Shown here in pieces: positions 41,482 through 50,390 of a stretch of 64,000 bases of DNA. The notes under the pieces are model-generated. The model searched no databases. It worked only from the letters and a program-made list of their open reading frames with translations, and had not been told where the DNA came from. Numbering within the stretch: position 1 is the stretch's first letter; each line of letters starts with the position of its first letter. The DNA is from an uncultured Burkholderiaceae bacterium (lineage in GTDB: Bacteria > Pseudomonadota > Gammaproteobacteria > Burkholderiales > Burkholderiaceae_B): NCBI GenBank assembly GCA_934525625.1, contig CAKSZL010000002.1, positions 186,001 through 250,000 of the forward strand, given 5' to 3'. Made by a program: the position numbers and the translations under genes.

Positions 41482-41778
41482 ATGTCGGAATCCGATAACG
41501 ACGAATTCGTGGGCCCCATCATAGGTTTAGGCGAGATTGCCGATGCGGCGATGGAAGCGGTGTACATAGACAACCCGGATCGCGAGGTTCGCATCGAGCA
41601 AAACTCGGGTTACGTGCGAGTGCAGGTAAGGGGAGAATGCCGCCTGACCGTCGAGACCATGTCCGAGATGCTGGGCTGGCAGTTCCACCTGGGGGATCTG
41701 GAACGCTCCATGCCCGGGTTTGCGGGCTTCATCAGAACCAGCGACGAAGCCATACGCTTCATTGCTTCCAACAAATAA
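41482..41778 (+). CDS. Monooxygenase effector protein (TmoD-like)
   Basis: 98 residues. Cofactorless coupling protein of the MmoB/DmpM/TmoD family (FVGPIIGLGEIADAAMEAVY; DREVRIEQNSGYVRVQ; LTVETMSEMLG). It docks on the hydroxylase and tunes catalysis. The ATG at 41482 is preferred over one at 41470, because GGAGAAAGAA precedes it. Confidence 0.88.
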   Translation: MSESDNDEFVGPIIGLGEIADAAMEAVYIDNPDREVRIEQNSGYVRVQVRGECRLTVETMSEMLGWQFHLGDLERSMPGFAGFIRTSDEAIRFIASNK

Positions 41779-41789
41779 GGAGGTCAGTC

Positions 41790-42771
41790 ATGGGTGTTAA
41801 CCGCGGCGGGTTGAAAACCTGGAGCGCTCTGGCGGGCAACAAAAAGCGCCCGAGCGAATACGAGATCGTGACCTATTCCCTGCTGTATCGCAACCGCAAC
41901 CCGGATGCGGCGTACGAGCAGAGCCCCGACAGCATGATGAACCAGTGGTATCGCAAGCACGTGCGCGACAGCCTGCTGCAGCATCCCGACTGGGACAGCT
42001 TTCGCGACCCGGATCAGGTGACGTACCGCGCGTACACGACCATGCAGGACGCGCACGAGGAATACGTGGACGGCTTGATCAAGCAGCACGCCGCGCATGG
42101 CCACGACGCCAAGCTGCCCCAAAGCTGGCTGCGCAAGCTGGCGCTGCTTTACACGCCGCGGGGGCTACCTGTTCACGGCGCAGCAGATGGCGGCCGCCTA
42201 TATCGTGCAGATGGCGCCGGCCAGCACCATCGTCAATTGCGCGGCCTTTCAGGAGGCGGACGCGTTCCGCTGGATGTCGCGCGTGGCCTACCGCACGCAC
42301 CAGTTGTCCGTTCAGTGCGAGGGCTACGGTTTTCGCAGCGATGAACGCAAGCATTGGGAAGAAGCCGAGGCTTGGCAGGGCGTGCGCGAGCTCATGGAAA
42401 AGACCATGGTCACCTACGACTGGGCCGAGGGCTTGTTCGCGCTGAACGTCGTCACGTCGCGGGTCGTGGATGAAATGCTGCGCCAACTGGCGCGCGCCGC
42501 CAGCAGCCAGGGTGACACGCTGACCGCGATGCTGTGCGACGCTCAGTTGCGCGACAGCGAGCGCTCCCAGCGCTGGACGGCGGAGTGGATAAAGAAGGCG
42601 CTGGAGCACGAACCCAACGCGGCGGTGCTGCAACAGTGGCGGGAAAAGTGGAATCTGCTGGCCGAGCGCGCGATTCAAGGCTATTGCGCGGCCTTGGAGC
42701 TGGATGACGCCGCCGACCAGGCAAGGCAGGGCCTGCGCGCTTATCAGGCTGCGGCCGGCATGGCGGCCTGA
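41790..42771 (+). pseudogene. Diiron monooxygenase beta subunit (TmoE-like), frameshifted
   Basis: The start (ATG 41790 behind AAGGAGG) encodes TmoE-like sequence as far as LALLYTPRG; the continuation (GYLFTAQQMAAAYIVQMAPA ... VNCAAFQEADAFRWMSRVAY) is in the +1 frame and runs to 42771. Removing one G from the run of five at 42160-42164 restores a single frame of about 326 residues, the normal TmoE length. TmoE is the structural partner of the alpha subunit and is required for activity. All neighbours are intact, so either the base is a homopolymer sequencing error or the system was recently inactivated. Confidence 0.82.
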
Positions 42772-42806
42772 GAGACGAACGGGCTATTCGACGCAAGAGG
42801 GCTCCT

Positions 42807-43859
42807 ATGCAAATGGGTCAGCAGAAAGAAGGGCTGCTGGAGGTTGCGGCGCACCGGATAACACGCAGTGAAGGCGGCCTCTATCACTGTGAGGAAGGGG
42901 ATACGCTGCTGTCGGCCGCCTTGCGCGCGGGCTTGGGGGTGGCGTACGAATGCAATGCCGGGGAATGCGGCAGTTGCAAGATGACCTTGCTGGAAGGCCA
43001 GGTGCGCGATCTCAAGCCCGAGGCCGGCGGCATCAAGCGGCGCGATCGTGAAAAAGGCAAGCTGCTGGCCTGCCAGTGCGTGCCGCAAGGACCTTGTACG
43101 GTGTCTTTCAGCGAGAGCGACGAGGCCAAGCCCGTTATTCGGCCGACGCGCAAGCCAGCCGTGCTGCGAGCGATAGAACCGATCACCCATGATTTGTGGG
43201 AGTTCACCTTCCAGACGCAAGCGCCGGCGGATTTTCTGCCGGGGCAGTACGCCTTGCTGCGCCTGCCCGGCATGCAGGGATGCCGCTCCTATTCGATGTC
43301 CAATCTTCCCAATGCCGAAGGCATATGGCAGTTCCAGATACGCCGCACGCCGGGCGGCCTGGCCACTGGCATCTTGTTCGAGCGCGCGGCGGTGGGCGAG
43401 GCCTGCGAAATAGACGGGCCGTACAGCAACGCCTACTTGCGTACGGACGTCGAGCGCGACGTCGTATGCATCGCGGGCGGTTCGGGGCTGGCGCCCATGC
43501 TGTCCGTCGTGCGCGGGGCCTTGGCCGAGCCTCGGCTGCGGAACACGGGAATCCACTTGTTTTACGGCGGCCGGGAACCGGCGGACATCTTCGCGCTGGA
43601 GCGCTTCGAAGACGTCGCCGCGCAGGCCCAGCGCATGCGCTTCGTGCCGGCGGTGTCTTGCGGGGACGAGGCCTTGGCCGGATGGCGCGGCGAACGCGGC
43701 TTCATACACGAATGCGTGGCCCGCGCCCTGGCGGGGCGCTTCCAGGATTGCGAGTTCTACATGGCGGGGCCGCCGCCCATGGTGGAGGCCGTGCGCCGCA
43801 TGCTGATACTGGAGCAGGGCGTGCCCAACGAGCGTATTCATTACGACCGCTTTTTCTAA
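42807..43859 (+). CDS. NADH:ferredoxin reductase of the monooxygenase (TmoF-like)
   Basis: 350 residues. N-terminal plant-type [2Fe-2S] domain (C49, C54, C57 in ECNAGECGSCK; C89 in LLACQC), then an FAD domain (RSYSMSN) and an NAD-binding domain (CIAGGSGLAPMLSV; MAGPPPMVEAV). It supplies electrons to the Rieske protein. Last of the six monooxygenase genes. Confidence 0.92.
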   Translation: MQMGQQKEGLLEVAAHRITRSEGGLYHCEEGDTLLSAALRAGLGVAYECNAGECGSCKMTLLEGQVRDLKPEAGGIKRRDREKGKLLACQCVPQGPCTVSFSESDEAKPVIRPTRKPAVLRAIEPITHDLWEFTFQTQAPADFLPGQYALLRLPGMQGCRSYSMSNLPNAEGIWQFQIRRTPGGLATGILFERAAVGEACEIDGPYSNAYLRTDVERDVVCIAGGSGLAPMLSVVRGALAEPRLRNTGIHLFYGGREPADIFALERFEDVAAQAQRMRFVPAVSCGDEALAGWRGERGFIHECVARALAGRFQDCEFYMAGPPPMVEAVRRMLILEQGVPNERIHYDRFF

Positions 43860-43905
43860 CGCTTCATCTCACTTCTTCAACGACGTTCATGTGACGGAGC
43901 CACTC

Positions 43906-45111
43906 ATGACAGCAGAAGTTTTGTCCAAAGAAAAGCACAAGTCCACAGACTGGCCGTTCCCGCATTCGCGCCGGGTGGGCTCCACCGTATACGTCGGGCT
44001 GCAGATCGCCGCGCAGCCGGGCGCGCAGCAAATTCACGCGCAAACCCACGACGTCTTTCAGGCGCTGATCCGTGAAATTGAAAAACACGGCGGCGCGATG
44101 AAGGATTTGGCGAAGCTGCATACCTACTATCTTTACGAGGGCGATGGCCGCGACGTCACCGACTATTGGGAGAGCATGACCAGCGTGCGCCTGCAGTATC
44201 TGGCCGATCCGGGGCCGGCGGCGACGGCGCTGCGCATCAAGGGGCTGTGGCCCGGTACGCCCTCGATCGGCGTGGACGGCATTGCCGAACTGGATGCGCG
44301 GCGCGAGCGCATCATGCCCGAGCACGCCTGGGACTGGAGCATACCGACGCCATTCTCCCAAGGCTGGCTTCGGGGCGACAAGGTGTATGTCGGCGGGCAG
44401 ATTTCCGCCGACCGCCAGGGCAAGGCGGTTGCGGCCGGCGAAGTCGGCCCGCAGACGGTCAATACCATGGCCTATATCCATAGCGTGCTGAAAGATGCCG
44501 GTGCGGATTGGCCCGACGTCGTGGTGCTGAAGGTGGCGTACAAGCATACCGGCGACGCGGAGCAGGCCAAGCAGACGCTGGACGCCATCCTGGAAGAGGT
44601 CAATCGCATTTTCCCCCGGCATAGGCCGGCCCTGGTGGCTTTCGGCGTGGACCTCTTGTACGAAGGCCTGCTGCTGGAAATCGACGCGCTCGCCGTCAAA
44701 GGCGAAGGGCGGCCGGACGAGCGCGAGGCGCTGCAACCCATGGGCTGCAAAACCTGGGCCGATGCCGAGAGCAATTTCATGCCGGGATGGAAAGTCGGCA
44801 ACGAGATTTACCTGGGCGGCATCTCCGCCCCAGGCGCCGCTTCCTTGCAGGCGCAGACCGAGGCTTCCATGACGCGCGTGGCTCAGGTGCTGTCCGCCGG
44901 CGGCGGCGATTATGGCGATTTGGTCAAGTTGAACGTGTATGTCGCCGCGGACGGCGAGCAGGCGGGCCAGGCGCAGGTTCAACTGGTGGCTTCGGTGCTG
45001 GACGCTTTTCTGACGGCAGGGAAAACCGTGGTCAGCATCGTGCGGGTGGCGGGATTGCCCCTGCCCGGACAGCGGGTGCAGATCGACGGCCTGGCCGTGC
45101 TGGACCAATAG
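43906..45111 (+). CDS. Triple-domain RidA (YjgF/YER057c/UK114) protein
   Basis: 401 residues made of three consecutive RidA-like units: about 15-130 (GSTVYVGLQIAAQPG; KDLAKLHTYYLY), 145-265 (GDKVYVGGQISADRQG; PDVVVLKVAYKH) and 280-400 (GNEIYLGGISAPGA; YGDLVKLNVYVA). Single RidA proteins hydrolyse reactive enamines/imines or act as deaminases; a three-fold fusion is unusual. The ATG at 43906 has GGAG seven bases before; a GTG at 43891 is possible. It presumably handles an imine or enamine released in the pathway. Confidence 0.8.
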   Translation: MTAEVLSKEKHKSTDWPFPHSRRVGSTVYVGLQIAAQPGAQQIHAQTHDVFQALIREIEKHGGAMKDLAKLHTYYLYEGDGRDVTDYWESMTSVRLQYLADPGPAATALRIKGLWPGTPSIGVDGIAELDARRERIMPEHAWDWSIPTPFSQGWLRGDKVYVGGQISADRQGKAVAAGEVGPQTVNTMAYIHSVLKDAGADWPDVVVLKVAYKHTGDAEQAKQTLDAILEEVNRIFPRHRPALVAFGVDLLYEGLLLEIDALAVKGEGRPDEREALQPMGCKTWADAESNFMPGWKVGNEIYLGGISAPGAASLQAQTEASMTRVAQVLSAGGGDYGDLVKLNVYVAADGEQAGQAQVQLVASVLDAFLTAGKTVVSIVRVAGLPLPGQRVQIDGLAVLDQ

Positions 45112-45179
45112 CCTGGAAGATGCATCGCAAGATGCCCGCATCAATTGGCATGCCTGAATTTTTCGAGGAGAACCGACAC

Positions 45180-46106
45180 ATGTTGATCAAGAATCCCGTA
45201 CCCTGGCCCAACGGCGCGCGCTGCGCGGTGGTATTTACGTGGGACATGGATGCCGACAGCATTCTGCACCTGGCGCATCCCAACGATGCCGATACTCGCC
45301 TGTCCACTCACTCCATGCTGCGCTATGGGCCGGAAGTGGGGGTGCCGCGCATTGTCGACGTATGCAAGCAGTTCGGCATCAAGAATACCTTCTTCGTGCC
45401 CGGATGGTGCGCCGAGCAGCATCCTCGTGCGGTGGAGCTCATGGTGGAGAACGGCCACGAGGTCGCCCTGCATGGGTATCTGCACGAGTATCCCAACCAG
45501 ATGTCCCGCGAAGAAGAGCATTTCTGGACCCATAAAGGCGCCGAGGCGATAACGCGCATCGCCGGCAAGCGCCCGGTGGGCTATCGCGCGCCTTGGTACA
45601 AGTATTCCAAATATTCCACCGAGATTCTGGTGGAAGAGGGCTTTACCTGGGACACCTCGCTGATGGGCGACGACGTGCCCTACATCATTCAAGCCAAGAA
45701 CGGCCAGCTCGTCGAAGTGCCCTCGCGCTGGCAACTGGACGACTGGCCGCAGTTCGTGCACAACCACGACCTGGATTTCATGATGCCCATCGCCTCTCCC
45801 GCGTATGCCATGGAGGTGTATATGGCGGAGTTTTACGCCATGTGGGAGCACGGCGGCGTCTGGATCAACTGCTTTCACCCTTTCTGCACCGGCCAGGTGG
45901 CGCGCATGATGATGCTGTCCGAGATGATAGGCAAGATGCAAGCCAAGGGCGACGTCTGGTTCGCGACGGGCGAGGAAGTGGCCAATCACCTGAGCGACCT
46001 GGTCAAGCAGGGCAAGTATGATCCGCGCGTGGACAAGCTGCCTTTCTGCGAAGGCAGGCTGCCGGAGCTGGAAGACGATTACTTCGCGAAATCGCGTCAA
46101 GGGTGA
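45180..46106 (+). CDS. Polysaccharide-deacetylase-fold hydrolase (PuuE/HpPgdA type)
   Basis: 308 residues of the NodB-like carbohydrate esterase 4 fold. Motif 1 around FTWDMDADS, motif 2 HGYLHEYP, motif 3 GYRAPWYKYS and the late NCFHPFCTG. The HGxxHE variant is that of the HpPgdA/PuuE branch, which includes cofactor-independent allantoinase and cyclic imide hydrolases as well as deacetylases. In this operon a ring-opening amidase role is more likely than cell-wall work. GAGGAG precedes the ATG. Confidence 0.8.
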   Translation: MLIKNPVPWPNGARCAVVFTWDMDADSILHLAHPNDADTRLSTHSMLRYGPEVGVPRIVDVCKQFGIKNTFFVPGWCAEQHPRAVELMVENGHEVALHGYLHEYPNQMSREEEHFWTHKGAEAITRIAGKRPVGYRAPWYKYSKYSTEILVEEGFTWDTSLMGDDVPYIIQAKNGQLVEVPSRWQLDDWPQFVHNHDLDFMMPIASPAYAMEVYMAEFYAMWEHGGVWINCFHPFCTGQVARMMMLSEMIGKMQAKGDVWFATGEEVANHLSDLVKQGKYDPRVDKLPFCEGRLPELEDDYFAKSRQG

Positions 46107-46109
46107 TCT

Positions 46110-46457
46110 ATGTGCGGCTTGTGCGCGGCCTTGAATTCGGGACGGAGCTGGACCCATGCGGCGGGAAAGCCCCAGTTTTCGCTTGCGGGAAAACCGATAC
46201 ACGTATCGAAAGAGCGGGAGCAGCTCGTCCGCATAGTCAATGCCGCGCTCGACCACTACGGCGTCACCGTCAGTGATTGGGGCGGCGGCTCTTACCTTGC
46301 GGCAAACCGCGCCGGCCGGAACGAAAACGTTTACGGCCTGGGCGAACTGTGGGGCAGCGTGGACGCCTTGCTGCCGGGCGTCGATGCCGACCCGCTGGAC
46401 GAGGCGCTGATGGACAGCCTGGAGCGGCTGGCGGCAAGAGGCCTGCCTCATGCGTAA
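46110..46457 (+). CDS. Small conserved-looking protein starting MCGLC
   Basis: 115 residues, family not recognised with certainty. It begins MCGLCAALNSGRSWT and has VRIVNAALDHYGVTVSDWGG and YLAANRAGRNENVYGLGELW. The MCG start recalls N-terminal-cysteine hydrolases, but the rest is too short and shows no such domain. It starts 3 bases after the deacetylase-fold gene and overlaps cobW by 8 bases, so it is co-expressed and may work with CobW. Confidence 0.65.
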   Translation: MCGLCAALNSGRSWTHAAGKPQFSLAGKPIHVSKEREQLVRIVNAALDHYGVTVSDWGGGSYLAANRAGRNENVYGLGELWGSVDALLPGVDADPLDEALMDSLERLAARGLPHA

Positions 46458-47559
46458 TGCCACGATTCTCACCGGCTTTCTGGGCAGCGGGAAGACGACG
46501 CTGCTGAATCGCCTGTTGCGGCATCCCGCGTTTGCCCGTTCCGCGGTGCTCGTCAACGAATTCGGACAAGTCGGCATAGACAACGAGCTGTTGCGATATA
46601 GCACGGAACGCGTGGCGGTGCTGCCCAACGGCTGCGTCTGCTGCGCGGTGCGCGAAGACATCGAAGAGACGGTCAGGTTGCTGATCGAGCAGGAGTCCGC
46701 CGGCCGGTTGCCTCCCTTCGAGCATCTTTTCATAGAAACCAGCGGCCTGGCGGACCCCGCGCGCTTGATACAGACTTTTTCCGCCTCTCCCGTATTGCGT
46801 TCGCGTTTCGCGCTGCGCAGCGTGGTGGCCACGGTAGACGCCATGCTCGGCGCCGCGACGCTGAGCCGCTTTCCCGAAGCGGCGCGCCAGGTGGCCTTGG
46901 CCGACAAGGTGCTCTTGACGAAAACGGATCTGCTCGACGCCGGCAATACGGCCGAGCCCCTGTTGCGCCAGATTCGCGCCGTGAACCCGCAGGCCGGCGC
47001 AGACGTGTTGCAGCCCGATTTCTTATCCGAGGCACAGATGGATTGCCTGCTTGGCCAGGATGAACCGGCGCGGCGCGACCCCGCCGAGAATTTCCTGCGC
47101 GGCAGCGCTAATGATGGCAGGTTGCGCCCCGCGCACCTGCTCGATACCGGCATATCCAGTTTCAGCGTGGTGCTTTCAGAGGCGGTGGACTGGACGGCCT
47201 TCGGTGTCTGGCTGACCTGGCTGCTGCACCGGCACGGCGCGTCGGTGTTGCGGGTCAAGGGTTTGCTGCGGGTGGCGCAGTGCGAGGGGCCGGTGGCGTT
47301 TCATTGCGTCCAGCACATGGTGTACCCGCCGCAGCATTTGGAGCGATGGCCCGACGACAAACGCGAGTCGCGCTTGGTGTTCATCGTTCAGGATCTCGAC
47401 TGCGCGCGCGTGGAGCGTTCGTTGCGCGCTTTCACCGGCCTGGCTTTCGCCGTGGCCGGAGAGGGCCGGGAATGGGCGCGGCACAAAGACATAGGCGCCG
47501 GCACCACGGTGCGCGGCCGGCCGGTGCGCAGGCCCAGCACGCCGCGCTGGCTCAGGTAG
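46450..47559 (+). CDS. CobW/COG0523 GTPase, metal chaperone
   Basis: 369 residues. G1 motif GFLGSGKTTLLN, metal-binding GCVCC, Walker B/G3 IETSGLADP, NKxD-like TKTD, and a C-terminal CobW_C domain (SFSVVLSEAVDWTAFGVWLT). These GTPases deliver zinc, cobalt or other metals to client enzymes. In this operon the client could be the M20 hydrolase or the deacetylase-fold enzyme. Confidence 0.9.
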   Translation: MRNATILTGFLGSGKTTLLNRLLRHPAFARSAVLVNEFGQVGIDNELLRYSTERVAVLPNGCVCCAVREDIEETVRLLIEQESAGRLPPFEHLFIETSGLADPARLIQTFSASPVLRSRFALRSVVATVDAMLGAATLSRFPEAARQVALADKVLLTKTDLLDAGNTAEPLLRQIRAVNPQAGADVLQPDFLSEAQMDCLLGQDEPARRDPAENFLRGSANDGRLRPAHLLDTGISSFSVVLSEAVDWTAFGVWLTWLLHRHGASVLRVKGLLRVAQCEGPVAFHCVQHMVYPPQHLERWPDDKRESRLVFIVQDLDCARVERSLRAFTGLAFAVAGEGREWARHKDIGAGTTVRGRPVRRPSTPRWLR

Positions 47560-47603
47560 GTTTTTTAAAAGAACGGGTTTTGACCCCGTGGCTAGGAGAG
47601 ACA

Positions 47604-48764
47604 ATGGTGGATCTTGCTGTCAGAAACGCGGATGCTTACGTCGACATCAATGCAGTTGAGCTCACGAAGGAGCTGATTCGCATTCCTTCCGTCAATCCGC
47701 CAGGGGACGAAACCGCATGCGCCAATTTTCTTGCCGGTACGCTTGGGCAACTGGGGTTTGAAACGGAGCTGCACAGTTTCGGGCCCGGGCGCTTCAATCT
47801 GGTGGCGCAACTGGCCGGAAACCGCCCGGGGCGTCCGGTCGGCTTTACCGGGCATTTCGATACGGTGCCGCTGGGCGCAGCTCCCTGGACGTTCGATCCG
47901 TTCGCCGCCGACGAGCACGAGGGCAAACTGTACGGGCGCGGCTCCAGCGACATGAAGGCGGGCATTGCGTGCTTCATTGCCGCGTGCGCCGACATGCGTG
48001 GCGCGCTCAAAGAGACGACGGGCGTTCAACTGCTGCTGACCGGGGGCGAGGAGACCGGCTGCGATGGCGCCAGAGCCCTCGCCGATACGCGCCCCGAGCT
48101 GATCAGCGAACTAGCCCTTCTCATTGTCGGCGAGCCGACCTCCAATTATCCGTATGTGGGCCACAAGGGCGCCTTGTGGATGCGGGGCACGGCGGCGGGC
48201 AAGACGGCGCACGGCTCCATGCCAGAGCATGGCGTCAACGCCATCTACAAGGCCACCCGCGCCATAGACCGCTTGCGCGGCTTCGACCTGGACGGCAATG
48301 AGCATCCACTGATGGGGCGCTCGACCATGAACGTGGGAACTTTCCACGCGGGACTGAACATCAATTCGGTTCCCGACAAGGCCGAGTTCGAGTTCGACAT
48401 CCGCACCGTGCCGGGCATGGATCACGCGTGCCTGTGCACGCAACTGAAGAATTATTTTTCGGGCGAAATAGAGCTGGACTCCATCGTGGACGTGCCGCCT
48501 TTGTACTCCGAGGTGCAGAATCCGGTGATTCAGCGCATCTTGTCCGTGTGCGGTACGTTTCATGGGACGGAGATCGTGCCGCGCACGGTGTCGTATTTCA
48601 CGGATGGAAGCGTGTTGCTGCCGCGAACGGGCAATCCGCCCACCATCATACTCGGCCCCGGCGAGCCGCAAATGGCGCATCAGACCGACGAGTATTGCAA
48701 CGTGGCCCGCATCGAAGAAGCGGTGCGCCTGTACCGGCTCATTCTTGAACAGGGCTTTTCTTGA
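47604..48764 (+). CDS. M20-family metallo-hydrolase (ArgE/DapE-like)
   Basis: 386 residues. Metal ligands in GHFDTVPLG, GRGSSDMKAGI, GGEETGCDG with the general-base glutamate pair, and late GEPQMAHQTDEY; a dimerisation domain sits in the middle (GTAAGKTAHGSMPEHGVNAI). M20 enzymes remove N-acyl, N-carbamoyl or succinyl groups from amino acids. Last gene of the operon; AGGAGAG precedes the ATG. It overlaps the convergent phospholipase gene by 26 bases. Confidence 0.85.
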   Translation: MVDLAVRNADAYVDINAVELTKELIRIPSVNPPGDETACANFLAGTLGQLGFETELHSFGPGRFNLVAQLAGNRPGRPVGFTGHFDTVPLGAAPWTFDPFAADEHEGKLYGRGSSDMKAGIACFIAACADMRGALKETTGVQLLLTGGEETGCDGARALADTRPELISELALLIVGEPTSNYPYVGHKGALWMRGTAAGKTAHGSMPEHGVNAIYKATRAIDRLRGFDLDGNEHPLMGRSTMNVGTFHAGLNINSVPDKAEFEFDIRTVPGMDHACLCTQLKNYFSGEIELDSIVDVPPLYSEVQNPVIQRILSVCGTFHGTEIVPRTVSYFTDGSVLLPRTGNPPTIILGPGEPQMAHQTDEYCNVARIEEAVRLYRLILEQGFS

Positions 48765-50265
48765 CGGCTAGCCGCCGCCAGGGGCGCCAGTTTCGTATCT
48801 GGCGCCAATGCTTGTTCAGGCCGCGTTCGTGCAGGGGCTCGAAAAAGCCGTCCGCGCTTTCGGGGTCCAGCAGTTCGTTCTCGGCGATGAATTCCTCCAT
48901 CGCGGTGGGCTGGAGCAAGTCCAGCAGTTCCAGCGTCTTGCCGGGGTGCCGCACGGCTTCGATGGCGGAGATTAATGATGCTTCACGCTCGAAGGCATGG
49001 GCGAAGGCCTCGGGCGAGACACCCGTGTGCTCGGCCAGCAGGCGCGTGCGCAATTGCGCGATGGCCGGCGGCGCGCCCTGATTGTTGGGCAGCGCGGCGT
49101 CGATGACGACGTCGCATTCGCTGTCCAGCCCCAGCGAGCGGTTGTTGAGGTTGGACGAACCGATGCGCAGCAGGCGGTCGTCGACGATCATGACTTTGGC
49201 GTGCACGTAGATGTCCTGCCCTTGCGCGGTAACCGGCACGTAGATGCGAAAGCGGTTGCCGGGGTCGTTCTCGCCTATCTTGCGCACCAATTGCACGCGG
49301 GCCGCATCCATGGCTTTCTGTTCCAGCCAGCCTTCGGCCGAGCGCGGCATGACGATGACGATCTCGGGCGGGTTCGGCACCTTCAGGCGCTCGGCGATGG
49401 CGGCGGCCACCTTGGGCGACGTGAAATACTGGTTCTCGATGTAGATGAAACGCTCGGCGGCGGCGATCATGTCCAGGTAAAGCGCCTCGATTTCGCGCAC
49501 TTCCTCGCGCTCGCCGTAGGGCGCTTGGGTGCGCGCGATGGCCACGTCCATGTTCTTGAACTGCACGGCCAGGCCTTCCGGCCACAAGGTGTGGGAGGCA
49601 TGCGGCAGGGCGTCCAGGTGTTTCGACGTGGCGCGATACCAGCGGTCTTCGCCCAGCTCGCCCAAGGCGGCGGCCACTGGCCCGCCCAGCATCATCGTGA
49701 CGTCGTGCCAGGGTTCGTAGGGCTTGCCGTCGGGCAGCAAGCGCCTGGGATCGTCGTCGATGTGCTCGCAGGTGTCCCAGCGGGCGGTGGACATGTCTAT
49801 GCCGCCGCAGACGGCCAGCCTGTCGTCCAGCACGAGTATCTTCTGGTGATGGCTGCAGCCGGGCGGGTGGGCGCTGTCGAAGCGGAATTCGATGGCGTGC
49901 GTGCGCTGCCAGCGCCACAGCATCCACGCCACGGAAGGCGTCAGCAGGCGCTTCCACATGCCGAAGCTCCACTTGAGGATGTCGATGCGCCGGCGCGGGT
50001 TTTCCTTGGCCAGGTTCAGGATGAATTCGCCCAGCGATTGGCCGGGCTTGCCGTCGGCCGGTTCGAGCTGGATGCGGGTGTCGAAATCCCAGCCTATGAC
50101 GAGAACGCGGTGGCGGGCGGCCCTCATGGCCTGGTGCGCGTGGTGGAAGTATTCGGCTGCGTCGACGATGGCCGAGGCGCAGTCGCAGTGTTCTATGCGC
50201 CAGCAGTTTCGGCCGGGTTCGAGAATGGAGCGAAGGGCGGGAGAGGGCGTCTTGGTATTCATCAT
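48739..50265 (-). CDS. Phospholipase D / cardiolipin synthase-like protein
   Basis: 508 residues. Two HxK(x)4D catalytic motifs: HHQKILVLDD in the first half and HAKVMIVDD in the second, plus GSSNLNNRS. The superfamily includes cardiolipin synthases and phospholipases D; there is no N-terminal membrane pair, which argues for a PLD-like transphosphatidylase. The ATG pair at 50265/50262 (MMNTKTPSPALRS) is preferred; a longer frame starts at 50364 inside the region shared with the opposite promoter. Confidence 0.82.
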   Translation of the reverse strand: MMNTKTPSPALRSILEPGRNCWRIEHCDCASAIVDAAEYFHHAHQAMRAARHRVLVIGWDFDTRIQLEPADGKPGQSLGEFILNLAKENPRRRIDILKWSFGMWKRLLTPSVAWMLWRWQRTHAIEFRFDSAHPPGCSHHQKILVLDDRLAVCGGIDMSTARWDTCEHIDDDPRRLLPDGKPYEPWHDVTMMLGGPVAAALGELGEDRWYRATSKHLDALPHASHTLWPEGLAVQFKNMDVAIARTQAPYGEREEVREIEALYLDMIAAAERFIYIENQYFTSPKVAAAIAERLKVPNPPEIVIVMPRSAEGWLEQKAMDAARVQLVRKIGENDPGNRFRIYVPVTAQGQDIYVHAKVMIVDDRLLRIGSSNLNNRSLGLDSECDVVIDAALPNNQGAPPAIAQLRTRLLAEHTGVSPEAFAHAFEREASLISAIEAVRHPGKTLELLDLLQPTAMEEFIAENELLDPESADGFFEPLHERGLNKHWRQIRNWRPWRRLAVKKSPVQE

Positions 50266-50356
50266 TATGCCAACTTGAAGAGCTTGCGTAACGTCGATAC
50301 ATCGATGCGCGTCGGGCCTGGGCCGCTTTCGGGCCGCCATTGCCATCGCTACTTTA

Positions 50357-50377
50357 TAGCGCAATTTGCGCTACACT
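50357..50377 (+). promoter_or_regulatory. Promoter with 17-bp palindrome upstream of the manganese riboswitch
   Basis: TAGCGCAATTTGCGCTA (50357-50373) is a perfect palindrome (8+1+8) that overlaps a -10-like TACACT (50372-50377). An operator for a metal-responsive repressor is plausible, acting in addition to the riboswitch. Confidence 0.5.
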
Positions 50378-50390
50378 TTCGCACATTCGT

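Noticed and set aside
39312..43859. Calling the six-gene set toluene-4-monooxygenase (tmoABCDEF)
   Set aside because: The component order and ligands match, but pocket residues and all neighbouring genes point away from toluene; only the family name is supported.
45180..46106. Peptidoglycan deacetylase
   Set aside because: No signal peptide or membrane anchor and an operon of cytosolic catabolic enzymes; the HpPgdA/PuuE branch includes small-molecule amidases.
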